Shown here in pieces: positions 1-13,600 of a DNA stretch of 64,000 bases. A program made the translations under genes and the position numbers. Positions within the stretch are counted from its first letter, which is position 1; each line of letters starts with the position of its first letter. Origin of the DNA: Selaginella moellendorffii (taxonomy: Eukaryota; Streptophyta; Lycopodiopsida; Selaginellales; Selaginellaceae); the NCBI RefSeq assembly GCF_000143415.4, contig NW_003314342.1, positions 161,299-225,298 on the forward strand. Direction: 5' to 3'. A model generated the notes under the pieces. That model was given only the letters and a program-made list of their open reading frames with translations. It was not told the origin of the DNA and did no database searches.

Positions 1-3000
1 AGCTTCCAAATGGACTTCTCAAGGAGGTTTATTATGTTCACTTTGTCCCTGAAGCTGGATAGACTGTTCTTTCCATAGGTGCAACCTCAAATCAAGGCTT
101 TACCACCACTTTCTTGGTAGAAAGGTACATAATCTATGCTCATGATGGTACTCATATGGCTAGTGATGAAACTCTCTGCCATTTAAATATGGAATTGGTA
201 TTTCTAACTCAAGTCCTTACTCTTCAAGCATATAAAACCATCAAGCTGTGGCATGCTAGTATGGGGCATGTCAATGAGCTAAATTTGCATGCCTTAGCTC
301 GCAATTAACTCATTGAAGGCATCACACTCCTAGCTAGCCATCTAGGAGGTGTGACGCTTGCCATCTTGGCAAGAAAGTTTGCCTTTCATTCACATCAAGA
401 ACCATGGAGGAACAAGTTATAGACTTGTTGGATCTAACTCACAATGACATGTGCTACCTGCCCATGGAAACACTCAACCACAATAGTGAGTTTCTCAACT
501 TTCTAGCTAAGGTTGGCATTGTTCACCAGTATATAACAGGCAAAGCAACTTAATCATGCTTTGCTAGAGACTGTTTGTGCCTTCTCCAACACATAGGCTT
601 ACCTAAATCCTTTTAGGATGAAACAGTCAACACAACTGTTTATATCCATAACCATCTTCCCACAAGGAGCACCAACATGGTTCTTTATCATGGGAAGCTC
701 CCTCAGTTAGGGCACTTTAAAGTCTTTGGCTGTACAATGTACACATATTTTAGATGCAATTCAATAGATGCTAGATCTTATGAGCCAGAAGACCATCTTC
801 ATGGGCTACTATGCTCATTTTAAAACTTTATGATCTTGCTCTTAAGAAGTTCGTGGTCAGCTAAGATATTTCTCTCAACAAGCAAGAACTCTATTGCCAT
901 ATTCAAGGTATTGCTTCCTCCAATTCTAATGTGGTGGACTTAACTAGTGCTGGATGAGGAGTCTGTCCAGCGTCTAGCACCAACAATTCAGAGGTAGCTT
1001 ATTCCAAGAGGAGCAATGGCTCCTCCACTTGGTGGTGATACAACTTCCCACCAACACCATTATTGTTCAATCACTTTGGTGGTGATTAGCAACATTTTTA
1101 TGTCATTTAGTGAGAAAACCCTTGCTGCTATTATGGATAAGCCCTTCATAGGTAAAGACATGGTTGGAGGCTTTTCCAGCTTGCCTTCACCAGATCCTCT
1201 CCTAACACCACCATCTCATCAAGAGATTGGGGCTGTTACATCTTTAGGACGTGTGAGCAAGCCAACCCTTAAAGCTCTAGAATCCCTTGCTAAGGCTTTA
1301 TGCAAGAAACGATTCTATTGGGCCATGAGCTCTATTGCTGAGCCTTGTGGCTGCCAGGTTGCTCTTTCTAGACTTGTCTCACAATGGTAAGTGGCTATGC
1401 AAAATGAGTATGAATTACTGATCAAGAATGAAACTTGGACATTGGTTCCCCTCCCTCTTGACAAGAAGGTAGTCATGCCAAATGGTTATTCAAGAAGAAA
1501 TATAAAGCTGATGGTAGCATCAAGTGCTACAATGCACATTTCGTAGGTTGTATCTTCTCATAAATATAAGGAGTTGACTATTTTGAAACTTATAACTTTA
1601 TTGTGAAACTGACAATCATTCATCTTTTGATGAGCCTTGCAATTGAGTTTGATTTAGAGCTCCATCAACTTGATGTGAGAATTGCTTTCCTCAATAGTGA
1701 TCTTAAGGAGGAGGTGTATGTCATGTAGCCTCCTAGGTTTGTACATCCCGGCTAAGAGCATCTTGTTTGCCACTTACACAAGGCACTCTATGTCATAGTA
1801 CACTAAAATTAATGGTTTTCTAACTTTGTTGGGCTTTATTCATAATGTGGTTGATAACAATCTCTATATATATATCAAGATGGCCAAGGATTTCTATTCT
1901 TAGTGTTATATGTGGATGATACACTATTAGCCTCCAACCAAATGTGACTCATCAACCAAATTAAGACTTATCTTGATACTAAAATTGAGATGACCAACCA
2001 AATGTGACTCATCAACTGAATTAAGACTTATTTTGCTGCTAAAATTGAGATGACCAATTTGGGAGATTTGCACTATTGTTTGGGAATTCAAGTCCATTGG
2101 GATAAGCAATTTGGAGTACTTGAGTAATACATTTATAACATTCTTTAAATGTACTTTATGCTTAATGGTAACTTGGTGGCTACTCCTATGGAAATAAGCT
2201 CTAAGTGTGAGCTCATGAATTTGGACCCGGAAGGTCATTTAGCCCAATACTATTTAAACCCAAAGACACTGAACTTTAAATATCCCAAGATTTTTAACCA
2301 ATTGGAGAAAGGGGTGCATTTTTATTCATAGGCCCTTTCATTCTATATTTGAACTTCTATTGATCGTTTATTGAGTTGTTTGCTTTGGTTGCTTACATGA
2401 AAGTGTTTAAGGCCTTTAGCTCAACATTAACTTTAAATGACACTCTCAAAAGAGGAGAACATGACATTTTATTCAGTGGTTAAGTGTCACATCTACTTGA
2501 TAGTTTTGACTAGGCCTAACCTCACATTAAGTGTGGAAGCAGTCTCAAAGTTTCTAGACAACCCATCATCCTCACATTGGGCTGCTATAAAGTGGATCCT
2601 AAGGCATGTGAGTGGCATAAGGAAATACACATTAAAATATGCAAGAGGAAATGGAGACAATGGCCTAATGGGATATACAAAAGCATATTAGGCAAGTGAT
2701 CCAGATGACAATAGATCTACCTTGTATAATCATAATATGGTTAGTTGGTGTTCTAGGAGGTAGCAAATCATTGCAATGTCCTCATGCGAATCTGTATATA
2801 TTACAGCTACAACAACAGTGAAAAAAGCCATTTAGCTTAAGACATTACTGTAGGACCTTGGGATACAAATTCCAGAAGTTAAACTCTACTGCAACAACAT
2901 GTTGGCAATAACATTGACTTAGGATGTGAGATTTCACCTATGCACCAAACACATTGAGTTGAGGCTCCACTTCATTTGGGATGAAGTCAACAATGGAACC

Positions 3001-3150
3001 ATCAATTTCGAATTTTTCTCAACTACCTTAATGATCATTGATATCCTGATAAAGTCCCCCTTGCCTCAAGTGAAGCATGAAGTCTTCCTCAAAGCACTCT
3101 ATTTGACTAACAGTGCAAACCTTGAGGAGTGTAGAAACGAGTGATGGGAA
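1..3150 (+). mobile_element. Ty1/copia retrotransposon pol relic
   Basis: Decayed copia-type polyprotein reading left to right, broken by many stops and frameshifts. A GAG-pre-integrase motif (LWHASMGHVNELNLHALA) is at 246-303. Integrase-like sequence follows, then the reverse transcriptase start (KKYKADGSIKCYNAHFVG, near 1494-1547). RNase H and the C-terminal end (TKHIELRLHFIWDEV) lie at about 2945-3100. No LTR was identified on either side, so the element extends beyond the window or its ends have eroded. It is certainly inactive. The 2195-2400 part also matches a dispersed repeat seen elsewhere in the window. Confidence 0.85.
2195..2400 (+). repeat. dispersed LTR-like repeat, copy 1
   Basis: About 200 bp that recurs, diverged, near 7955-8130, 8590-8760 (inverted), 16335-16500 (right half) and 16705-16915. 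Shared landmarks are a start like TGTAAGCTCxTGAATTTGGA, then CAATACTATT.AAACCCA, then a block like TTGGARAAGGGRGTGCA. The best copy (16705) suggests an LTR end. Confidence 0.6.
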
Positions 3151-3279
3151 GTCTAGATTAACAAACAATTCAAATCATCCATCTAAGAGACCAACTATCA
3201 AGCATCACACCTGTACCATTATGTACATAATCATACCAAAGCAATAAAGTTAATAGAGCATTCCATACATAAAAATCTA

Positions 3280-4100
3280 GATATCTACATTGCTTGTATA
3301 GTCAATTATGTAGAGTTGCATGCCTTCTAGTCTCCTCAAGCTCCAAGAGCTAGTCATGGCATTGTTAGAGTTGCAGAGTGGAATTTAGGCCTTCAACACT
3401 AGTCACCTCAAGCTAGAGATGCAAAGTTGACAGCTTGAGTTGGATTGGATGCATGGTATCAATTGTATAACAAAGTTGGAAGGGAGTATAGCTAGTTGTT
3501 GACTCATTTGTCATGCAAAAGGTCCATAATGCCTTAGGAAAATGCTTGCTCCATGTCTTTGGCTTTTCAAGACCTTTTCTATAGACCCACTACCCATTCC
3601 CTTGTGGATTATACAAGCTGGAGTGAGTCTGCTTGACTCCCATAGACTCCATTAGCTCCTAGACAACCTCTCCCATGAAGTGTGATCTATGATTTGAGAG
3701 AAAAACACATGGAACTCCAAACTATGTGCAAATATGGTTCTTAAGGAATATTGTAGTGGTGTCCTGAATAGTTAGGGGAAAAGATTTCTTCCACCCACTT
3801 AGTACAAGCATAGTGATTGGCTACAAGTGTGTGCAAGATAACAACTTGTGAATATTGTGATAGAATCACCAGGATATACTTTCACTATATACTATAGAAT
3901 ATACTTGACATATTTCTCACCACCTCCATGATTACATATTTGGCAACTTCCAACTAAAAACAATTGTCCCAAGCATCCTTCCTCCATCTGCTACCACCAG
4001 TCTATACTTGATCTACCACAAACATAAGTAGATACCTTTAACTATGACATCAATGAGACAATGATGCTTGACTCATGCAATATAACCAAATGGAGCAAGT
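3280..4100 (-). mobile_element. Ty3/gypsy integrase relic
   Basis: Reading the minus strand, 3430-3800 gives a broken integrase core with the family's spacing: FGVPCVFLSNHRSHFMGE, then an MGVKQTPAC-like segment and a short run matching the region after the catalytic Glu. The expected second Asp of the D,D35E core (normally SDxG) reads SN here. Stops interrupt the frame. It is opposite in direction to the neighbouring copia relic, so it is a separate insertion. Confidence 0.5.
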
Positions 4101-4863
4101 GTTAGCAAGCAATCAAGTAAAGACCAAGGGCAAAACTTTGAACAAATGTGCAAGACATATACAAGTCATGAATCAATACTAGTTGAAAGGTGTATTATCT
4201 TGGAGTGAAGGGCCTAATGTCTCCTTAATATATATGGTTGTGGATGATGGATTAGGAAAAATTTTTAGGCACTAGCTTTGACCACATGGTCAGGTCAAGG
4301 GTAATTTTAAAGTAGACTTAGAGTAATAAACTTAACATACCTTACAGGCTTATGGTGGAAATGGCATAGTGAAGCTTTAAGGTAGATTGGGGGGGTGGTT
4401 GAGTGGTAAAGAATTTCAATATAGCATATGTGGTTTTCACCCTTTGCTCTATGATAATTTACTATAGGATAATCATAGAATGAAATTTAAACACTTGGAC
4501 ATGTCAGTTAAGGGTAGTAGAGTGAAACACAAATTTTAGAGCTTTAGGCCATTGAATGAAGGAATGAAGCCAAACTCCCATGCCCTAACCAAAGAGCAAA
4601 AGACTTGGAGCACAGAACAACTCCCAAGTGTATAGCCAAGGATGAGGCAATAGGAGCATGGAGTGACTTAGGTATAATCTTAGAGTATCCAATATCCCAA
4701 TGCTAGGACTAACATGCAAAATAGAGTAAAAAAGAATTTAACGTTATTTTAGCATATTGGTGGCTTAATGCAAGGATATAAATACTCCATTAGCTAGCAT
4801 GGCATGGAGCTCGAGCTTGGACCTAAACTAAATATAGAATAAAGACAGACACATAAATGGAGA

Positions 4864-4907
4864 GTGTGTGTGTGTGTGTGTCTCTCTCTCTATATATATA
4901 TATATAG
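4864..4907. repeat. compound microsatellite (GT)n(CT)n(TA)n
   Basis: Three adjoining dinucleotide tracts: about nine GT units, then about six CT units, then about eight TA units. Confidence 0.95.
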
Positions 4908-5850
4908 ATGGAGTGCATATCAACTACAAGTGAAATGGAGACAATAGATCACAAGTATTATAGGAGGACTGTGCTAAGTAGCAAGATAATCCATGACAAA
5001 CATAAAGTTGCCAACAACTAGGAACTAAGTAGCTAATTTATGTAGAATAGAGTTTTATACTCCTAAGTATACTATAAACACAATCTTCAAATTCAACAAG
5101 TTAAAAGATATAAATTAGCAACTATAACATCATCAAGAATGACGAGCTTCTGGTTCCAGATGGGGTTCTTGGCACCCTCATGGTCGACGTGGGTGTAGAA
5201 CTTCTTGGAGGGTATTGTAGAAGTGATTTTTTTAAGGAAAAAACTGTGACTTTTACAATTAGACTATAAAATTTATATAAGTAAAGCATTTTTCATAGCT
5301 TTATTGCTATGCCTTTTTGTTCCTCTCTTTGAACACAACAGTGGTAGAGATGCTCTCTTACTCTTAAGTGATTTTTCTTTAAGGTGAACATGAATTTTTA
5401 CTGAATAACTAGATTTATATATTAAGTTTAAGGATATATTAACTAGATTTATTTTTAATATATTTAAAGGAGATTTTTAGTTTTCTTTGGGGTATAAAGA
5501 ATATACCTAAAATATCCACTTCTTTTCAGCAAATATTGTTACAAATGAATTCAATCTAGTCACGTTAATTAGAATGAGCACTTAATGGATTGTTAAGTGG
5601 ATTTTTTTTTTAGTTTTGTTTCCTGTTTCTTCTTGACAATTTTTTATAGAGAACATATAGTAAGAAAATTAGAGGTGGAGTAGCAACCAACAAAAATATT
5701 AACAAACACTTCAAGTGAATTTTTCTCATTCTAGCTTTTGAGAAATACACTCAAAGTACTTTCTCTCTTTTTTATTTCTTGTAATAAAAACTAAAATATT
5801 CTATTGCAACATTTATTCAACTTATGTTGAATTCCTATATACTATCTTTA

Positions 5851-6092
5851 TAAGGGTAGTTAAGAAATTTCTATAGAGGCCATTAGTTATAAAAGCCTAA
5901 TGAGGCTAGCTAAGAAATTTCTGTAGAGGCCATTAATTATAAAAGCCTAATGAGGGTAGCTAATTTTTTTTATAGAGGCCATTAATTATAAAGTTTGATA
6001 AGGGTAGCTAAGAAATTTCTATAGAAGCCATTAATTATAAAAGCTTGATAAAGGTAGCTAAGAAATTTCTATAGAGGCCATTAAGCTTTAGA
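5851..6092. repeat. tandem repeat, about 50-bp unit, nearly 5 copies
   Basis: Unit starts (AGGGTAGCTAAGAAATTTCT and variants) fall at 5853, 5903, 5953, 6001 and 6051, giving periods of 50, 50, 48 and 50 bp. Each unit continues with a TAGAGGCCATTAATTATAAA-like core. Non-coding. Confidence 0.9.
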
Positions 6093-7954
6093 TTTATGTT
6101 TCTTATTGATTCAAAGACTTAAAGATAACTAATTGATAATTAACAATCGATTAGAATTCAATTTATAACATACAAATACTCATGCACTTGTTATGATTGT
6201 ATTGTGCTATTGAATTTTTTTTTTTACTTTTGCAAATGATTTAATTGAAATTTCACTTTATTATTTTCTTATTTATCTAAGGGCCTATTTGCATTAGCCT
6301 TTACCTTTAGAGTTTTTTTTATAAGAATCTTAAAAATTTACTTTGGATATATTTTTATAAAAATATCTATTACTCTTTAATTTTATGGCACTACATATAA
6401 AATTAAGTACTTAAATGTTAAATATTCCTTTCTCTTCTCTCTCAAACCAGATCTCTCAATTTAGCATCAAATAGTGTGATCTTTTACCTTTAATAGATGA
6501 GTTCTTGGGCTCTCAATCTCTCTCTTGATCTTGCAAGCTCTTGAGTCTCAATCTCTCTTTATATAACACTCTTCTCAATATATTTTAATAGGTATTATTT
6601 ATTATATCTCAGTCCATACAAAATCCATATATAAAACTTCTTTTACTTCTTTTTCCTCTAGTGGCTCCCTCTCTTGCTTAGTGGGGAGTGAAAATTACAA
6701 CAACACCAAGACAAATGAGCATAAAAGAACCATTATTACCTAAAGATTAATTGTGATTAAAAAGTTTGTCTTCCTTGGTATCAATCTCAACATTAGTGGT
6801 AGCATTGGGTTGTATCTATTTTCTTTCCCTACAATTATTCTCCCATCCTTCATAGTGGAAAACTACCCAAGGGTTACATTGTTAGTCCCCCACTAAGTAA
6901 TCATGTTTAATCTAAAACAAAGGAAAAAATAAATTTTGCCTTAGTCTTTGTCACAAGCACACTCTAACCCCTTGATATTATCTCAGCAAAAATTATGCTC
7001 AGTTCCAAAGCACCTCACACTCCTCATAAATAGCCTTTATATTTTAACATTTTTGTATTTCCCCTCTTACATCTCTTTTCTTCTTGCTAGCTTTATAGTA
7101 AGAGTAGCCCACCTTTTTATTAGTGCATCCTCTCTCCCCATTATCAAACACTGAAACAAAATGGCCTTCAATTTAGGAAAGGTAGTTTAGTTATCTAAAG
7201 AAAGGTTATAGGCATTCACTCTTCTCCCACTGTTTGCACTCACTCTTCAATTCTAAGCAATGCATCAAAATATAGATTAAAAACTCCAACAACAAAAACA
7301 AATGATTATAAAAGAATTATTGTTGCTTAGGGACTAAAACTTCCTTGCTCTGATGCTAATTATCCTTGATAGTATGGGGATTCATCTTTCTCGGCACCAG
7401 TTATAATGCCGATGCTAGTGTTAGGCTCCATCTTAAGATTATTGCTAATCCCCCACTACTTAATCATATTTAAATCTTGTCTTAATCTCTGACATTTCAA
7501 AAATCCATTCAAGATACCATTTTTTTGTGACATATTTTATGTCAGTCTTGTTGATAAGTCTTTTGTGGTGTTAAGCTAATTTTACATCCAGCTTTAAAGA
7601 AATCTTATATTTAAGTGTTATACTAAAGCTTTTACCTTAATGCTTTTATAACTTAAGTAAGTGTAAAGCTTACAAGATCTTGCAACAAATGTTATAAGTT
7701 GTTAAATTGTTGAATGAATAATTAAATCTACCTCATCAATAAAGAACTCTTTTAAAATATAAAAAACAACATTACAAATTGTAGCCTTATATTCCTCCTA
7801 TAAGTGTTAAAAGTTTATCATTAAGAGAAAAATAAAATAAAATTACTAATGAAATACTAAAACAATAGAGAAATAAAGGTAGATTTATATTAAACACTTA
7901 AAGCATAAAGCTCTTATGAAGCTTTGGAAATTAATTTAGTCTTCTCTAATACTA

Positions 7955-8130
7955 AATGTAAGCTTTGGATTTAACTTCTTAAAAGGTCACCCAAGGATGT
8001 TAAACCCTAAGTATCCCAAAACCTTTAACTAATTGAAGATTGGGATGCACTTCTATTCATAGGTTCTTTTTTTTTACTTGAACCTCTATAGATTATCTTT
8101 TAAGTCATTCTCTTTGGTTGTTTATAATCA
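7955..8130 (+). repeat. dispersed LTR-like repeat, copy 2
   Basis: Diverged copy of the repeat at 16705-16915. It starts TGTAAGCTTTGGATTTAACT, has TATCCCAAAACCTTTAACT, and ends in the block matching TTGAACCTCTATAGATTATC. Confidence 0.55.
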
Positions 8131-8589
8131 ACTTTAAGTTAATATGATTACTTAATTTAAATATAGATGCTCATTTATGTGTATAGCAGGTCTTGAATTC
8201 AAATCTCATGAGCAATTCAATTCCCATTATAGCCAGTAATGGTAAATATACTTTACAATAAATACAAAGAGATGACAAATATATGATATCATTCCCCCTG
8301 TAATGCCGAGCACCAAGCTACAATTGAAGTGGTGTAGGATTAAGATTAAATGGATATTGTAAATTGAAATTCACAATCAACTCAAAAGCGTGAGCAAGAT
8401 AAAAAGTAAGATCCCAAGTATAATTTCTAGGAGAATACCCAAGTCAATTGACTAAATACTAGAGTTTGTGATATCAATACTTCAAACTAAGGACGGTTCT
8501 ACTTACCAACAATAACCTTTAGAGTGTAAACAACAAAAAAAAAAAAATGATTTAAGAGATGATCTATAAAAGTTCAAATATAGAGGAAA

Positions 8590-8760
8590 AGGGCTTGTAA
8601 ATAAAAGTGCATTCCCTTTTCCAATTAGTTAAGGGTCTTAGAATATTTGAGGTTAAACATTCTTAGTTTGAATAATACTAAGTTGAGTGACTTCTCAGGA
8701 AGTCCAAATTCAGAAGTTTACATAAAGGACGTGGTAGTGAAATATGAGTGGGATCAAAAG
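8590..8760 (-). repeat. dispersed LTR-like repeat, copy 3 (inverted)
   Basis: Reverse complement of the same repeat: GTGCATTCCCTTTTCCAATT at about 8606 pairs with the AATTGGAAAAGGGAGTGCA block of the forward copies, and CTTCTCAGGAAGTCCAAATT at about 8692 pairs with the AATTTGGACTTCTCGGGAGG block. Confidence 0.55.
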
Positions 8761-8981
8761 GGGTATAATAAAGCTTGCATAAAGAAATGTAAAATACTAA
8801 ACTGATGAGTCTAAGGATATGGCTACAATGTTATATATTAATATTAGCGTAGTAGGATTTTAATAGCCGTCGAATTGATTTCATCCTGACTATTCACTCC
8901 TATATATAAACTAGGATTTTTGATTTAATTGATATGCACATTTCTATATTCTATCTCTTTATGTTTAGTGGAAATGAAAAG

Positions 8982-10637
8982 TGTAAGCGACTAAATTTTC
9001 CATTCTACTTTAGTCACTTAACCACACCTCTGACCACTTGGAGGAGTCTCATTCACAACCTCCATAAGTCCAATCCAGGACTTGGGACTTGCTAGCCCCG
9101 AGAATGGCATCCATGCCACTCAACATTTGCACTTGGTCCAAGTGCTCCACGTGTCCAATCCCATGACCGACACTCAAAGGTACCACCGACATAGCAGCCC
9201 GTTACGCTAAGGCCATGCCCAATCACCTTGCCACACTGGTAGTCCAATACCACTTGCATCACAGTCTTGGCTCTCCAAGACTAGGCAAACCATCCGTGAG
9301 TGGTCATCTCAGATCCACTCCTTAGCATCCTTAGGACGCCCACCGACAAGGGGAATAGCCTTCCCCAATATCCCTCTGTCAGTCCCCACTAAGTCCCTTT
9401 CTGCCCCTGGCTGTGTTTGCCAACACTGCCACTGGATCAAGACCCACAGGCCCGACCACTAAGTCCCACGGTCCTCTGGGACTTCCTCACCACATGACTG
9501 TGTCCTTGGTCACTACCCCAGAGGACTGCTCCTCTTCCTTTCCACAGTCTGGGCCTTTGGGACAACATTTCGGAACACCGTGGCCTTACGCGAGCCACCT
9601 GGGTACTCTCCTCGCCTTCTGCCCTTGGGTGCTCTAGCCATGGGCTTAGAGCGGGTTCCGTTGAGCCACACCAGGTATCCAAGTAGGTAGTGCCACCCAC
9701 ACTTGGACTGGGAGCATCGGCCAGTCGATCTCCCGGGGGAACTAGAGCCGGCTCTTGAACACTTCACCAAGCTACCCCGCTTGTCGGTCCGTGTTCACTC
9801 TAGTCTTGGACTTCCCAGTGGTCAGCTCATCACCCAACACTGGGTCTGGCCTTCCTTGGCCAAACTGGCCTTTCCTGGCCAAACTGGCTCCACTGGGCTC
9901 CAACCCCCACACTCTCCCTACTATACTTTTGGAACCCCCCGCAGCCCCCCCCCCCTGGGGGATGATCGCTTTGGGCTTTCACCCAACTGCCTGTATTAGT
10001 ATTCGGACTCGGACTCGGGCTCGAACTCGGACTCGGACTCGGTCTCGGTCCCGGTTTCGGACTCGGACTCGGTCTCGGTCTCGGTCTCGGCCTCAGTCTC
10101 AGTCTCGGTCTCGGTTCCATCTCGGACTCCATCTCGGACTCCATCTCGGGTCCATCTCGGACTCCATCTCGGGTCCATCTCGGACTCCATCTCGGACTCC
10201 TTCTCGGGTCCATCTCGGACTCCATCTCGGGTCCATCTCGGACTCCATGTCGGGTCCATCTTGGACTCCACTTCGGACTCCAACTCGGGTCTACCTCGGA
10301 CTCCACTTTGGACTCCAACTCGGGTCCATCTCGGACTCCACTTCGGACTCCAACTCGGGTCCATCTCGGACTCCACTTCGGACTCCAACTCGAGTCCATC
10401 TCGGACACTTCCACGTGTCATGTGTTGGTCCTTTTGGGTCCCTTTTTGGAGCCTCGCTTTTTGCTCGCTTCATGCTCGTTCCTCGAGCACTTCGTTGGGA
10501 GTTCCACTCCCGCTTTTGATTTTTCAAGTCGGAGCTTTTGGTCCAAACGTGTTACGCTCGTTTGGCTCTCGCTTCGGCCACTACCACGTGGCGCCCTTCC
10601 GGCTCCACTTTGGGGCCTAGGGATTTTGTGTCTCACA
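8982..10637 (-). repeat. 3' LTR of the LARD-like element
   Basis: 1656 bp, nearly identical to 14666-16324. In element orientation it begins TGTGAGACACAAAATCCC and ends AGTCGCTTACA. It contains the GA-rich/CT-rich minisatellite at 10000-10410 and a poly-C run near 9945. Confidence 0.92.
10000..10410. repeat. LTR-internal minisatellite (CGGACTC-based)
   Basis: Short units around TCGGACTC expand into alternating CTCCATCTCGGA and CTCGGGTCCATCTCGGA units. Open frames through it give artificial Arg/Ser-rich or Glu/Trp-rich chains on both strands. Repeated in the other LTR at 15690-16095 with small unit changes. Confidence 0.9.
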
Positions 10638-10655
10638 ACTCCACCACCCATAGAC
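10638..10655 (-). other. possible polypurine tract
   Basis: Directly inside the 3' LTR; the minus strand reads TATGGGTGGTGGAGT, the purine-rich position expected for plus-strand priming. It is not a pure purine run. Confidence 0.5.
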
Positions 10656-13600
10656 GAAGTTCGATGTCCTCATCGAAGGGTAAACCATTTTGTAAAGTAA
10701 CACTCGCATGCATATGCCTCAATGGTTTGACACCAAAGGCTCACCATGCCTTGCTTATCCTCTAAGGAGGGTAGTCTCTCCAACTTAGAGACTGATTGGA
10801 CCACATGTAGTGGTTCTTTCCTTTTATTGATTTAGTTCTCGCTAAACCTCTTAGAGACCCTTCTCTAAGTCAATCCCACTACTCCTTCTTGAGTAGTCTC
10901 AATTTCCATCCATTGAACGTTTGCACCTTGGAACTTTTACTCTTTTGACTTTTGGAAGTCAATTTCCTAGGTGTCTCCAACACCTTGCATTGCACAGATT
11001 GTGCAACTCCACTTCCCCATCCTAGGAGGCTCATTACTTGAGGGCACCATCATCCTCTCTTCTATTTCGTGCCACCTTGGGCACTAAGTTCCATTTATCA
11101 TACTTTGTGCTAAGGCTGTCCATGGCCCTATCATTTGGCTACCTTACCGCTCCCTCCCTTGGAGTTTCCACTTTCGCCAAATCAGAGCAATTCGGAATTC
11201 ATCCTTGGAAACACACTTCCTTTTCCGCAATTTGTTAGCGTCCAACACATTAGTGTTCCTCGCCTAACTTTGTCACTTGGATTCCTTCCAAGGGATTCCA
11301 CGGCCCTATCTTGGCCACTCATCTTTTGCTCCTATCCGTTGATTGTTGCACCAAGCAACATCGAATCTCTACCTCCCTCCTTGAGGTATTCTTTTGATTC
11401 CATAGCAAATGCTCTGCTTTGCCAAGACTAGGGTGTTCACCCCTAGTAAGTCTCTTTAGCATCTTCTGCTGTGGGCTCTATCCACGGCCCAACTTTGTGA
11501 CCCTCCCATGGGTCTCTTTAGAGACTACTTTCCTTGGACACACTATGCCATCGCAATGACATAGCTCATTTACCTAAAGTGCTTTTCCCACTTGGTCACC
11601 TTGACCAAGCCACACCATCATCAATAGTTCAAATCAACACTTTGAACTAGGAACCTTATTCCTTAGCCCAAACAAGGACCTTGTCCTTATTTAGCCACAA
11701 GATCACCTAGTGATCTCACCTCGGCACCTTAACAGGTTTGCCAATAGGTACTAGGTCTTCCAGACCTTTAACTTGTTAACTATGACCCCGGGGGCATCCC
11801 CCACACTTGGCGGTGCGCCCAAGCCAGCCCTTCAGGCCAAGGGTCCATAGCAACTGAGACTGGGTGTCCCCATCTCATTCACCACGTCCTTGGTGCCACT
11901 GGCACCAAAGTGTTCAAGTTAGATATGCTGAGCCACACTAAGCAATCTAACCGTGCATCACGACTCCGAGGCATCCCTCGCTTGGCGGTGTGCCCAAACC
12001 AATCTCCCCACTGAGAGTCCATGACCACCGAAATATGAGTGTCCTCATATTCCAAACCATCACCACGCTCTAGTGATTTGGGACTCGAACCCAAGCACTA
12101 GAGGGTCGGGACTCGAACCCAACCTCCGTATATGCATCTACGGAAGGCATCATCCAAGATGCCAGGCGTGACTCCCCACGCCGGTGCACCAACTTTTATT
12201 TAAAGCGCGCTACAGATCACAACTTAGGAACCTAGTTCCCCCGCACTGCCAAGTCCTCTCACTTGGCAAGCCTGTGATCATGCATGGACTCCTCCATGCT
12301 TGGCCCCATGGCCCACCCTTTTTGAAGTTATCACCTTCAACTAGGGTATTTGTTCCCCTGACTTGCCAATCTCGCTTGGCAAGTCCTCTGACCACTGTAA
12401 CATGGTTCTTGCACAAGCGTGAAAGTCCTTGACCATCGACTTTCGTTCCAAGCCCTCTCTTTGAACACTCGGGAACTACTTCCCTAACCTTGACAGCCTT
12501 GCCTCATGGCAAGCTTCAAGACCACGCTTCTGCTGCGCCACTCTGATTTCGCGCGTTCTATGAACCATTTACACTTGGCCTTTCTAGGTACTAAGCTACC
12601 TAGAATCGTCTTCGGGAACCTTGAAGGAACTCTGTCCCTTAGCTTGCTAAGGCCTCCCTTTTTGCAAGCTTCCCAATTGCCACATAGTCTAACATGGACA
12701 ATTCCATATTTTAGACTCTCCATGGCATCACGGTTGCTAGCGGCAACACCCTCGAGCCCCCACTTGATTCTCCACTCCCAGCTGGCATAACCAACCTTGG
12801 TTATGCCCTTAGATTCCTATGGTTCGGTTCCATCCCCTTACTTCTTGCTTTTGGCTTCACACCTTTCCTTCAGTCATTCTCCTCCAGACCAGGAGGATAG
12901 CTTTGCACTTTCTATCATGCCTTAGCAAGTATTCTTAGGGATGAACCTACCCAATAGCCTAGGGAGTGGTTCCTCAATCCGGGTATGCTCACCTTATAAT
13001 CCCACATACTGGGATTACATTGTTGCTTATGGGCCTTTACATGCCCATCACTAACCTTGCCAAAATTCCATTCTTGGCTTTGTCCAACTCGGGTAGACAG
13101 TCCTCTCCTGTCTCCGCAACCTTGGACATTTGGATAGCACCTTCTATCCATCATTCGCTAGGGACTTAGTCCCTTGGGCTTTATCCATTGCCCTCGCGAC
13201 ATCAAACACCACCTTCTGGTGTTCTAGAGCGTTCGGGTGTCCCAATGATGGCTTTCTTGACAATGAGTATTTCCTTTTATGACATTGACTTACTATATCG
13301 CAACATAAGCAACTTATCCCCCGTAAGGGTATATCCGACTTCCCTATGCTAGAAGTCTTGGGTAGCTACCTTCTACCCGTTTAACCAGTTATTTTGCACC
13401 TCTTGTTTAGTTGCCTCATAGTTGTCAAGTCCTACAACTCATTGCTTGGTGCTTTCACACCTCCATCATTATCTGGGTCACCACACTCCAACTGCATGCT
13501 CTGCAGCTTAGGCTATGCCATTCCCATTTCCATTGGGATTCCTTTGGCAAGGGGTTCTCATGAACCCACCAACATAGCCTCAAGGTACCACACCTTGGCA

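Larger units (their letters stand above)
4100..8970. other. AT-rich intergenic sequence without genes
   Basis: No supportable gene. Open frames are short and AT-biased. The stretch holds a compound microsatellite (4864-4907), a 50-bp tandem repeat (5851-6092) and two copies of the dispersed LTR-like repeat (7955-8130 and, inverted, 8590-8760). Poly-A/T runs are common. Confidence 0.7.

Noticed and set aside
9755-10519. Long plus-strand frame giving an Arg/Ser/Thr-rich protein (and the copy at 15388-16206)
   Set aside because: It is a by-product of the CGGACTC minisatellite in the LTR; frames are open on both strands and no domain exists.
12060-12125. Repeated GGGACTCGAACCC words resembling tRNA on the minus strand
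   Set aside because: Only T-arm-like words duplicated about 40 bp apart inside the retrotransposon; no cloverleaf.
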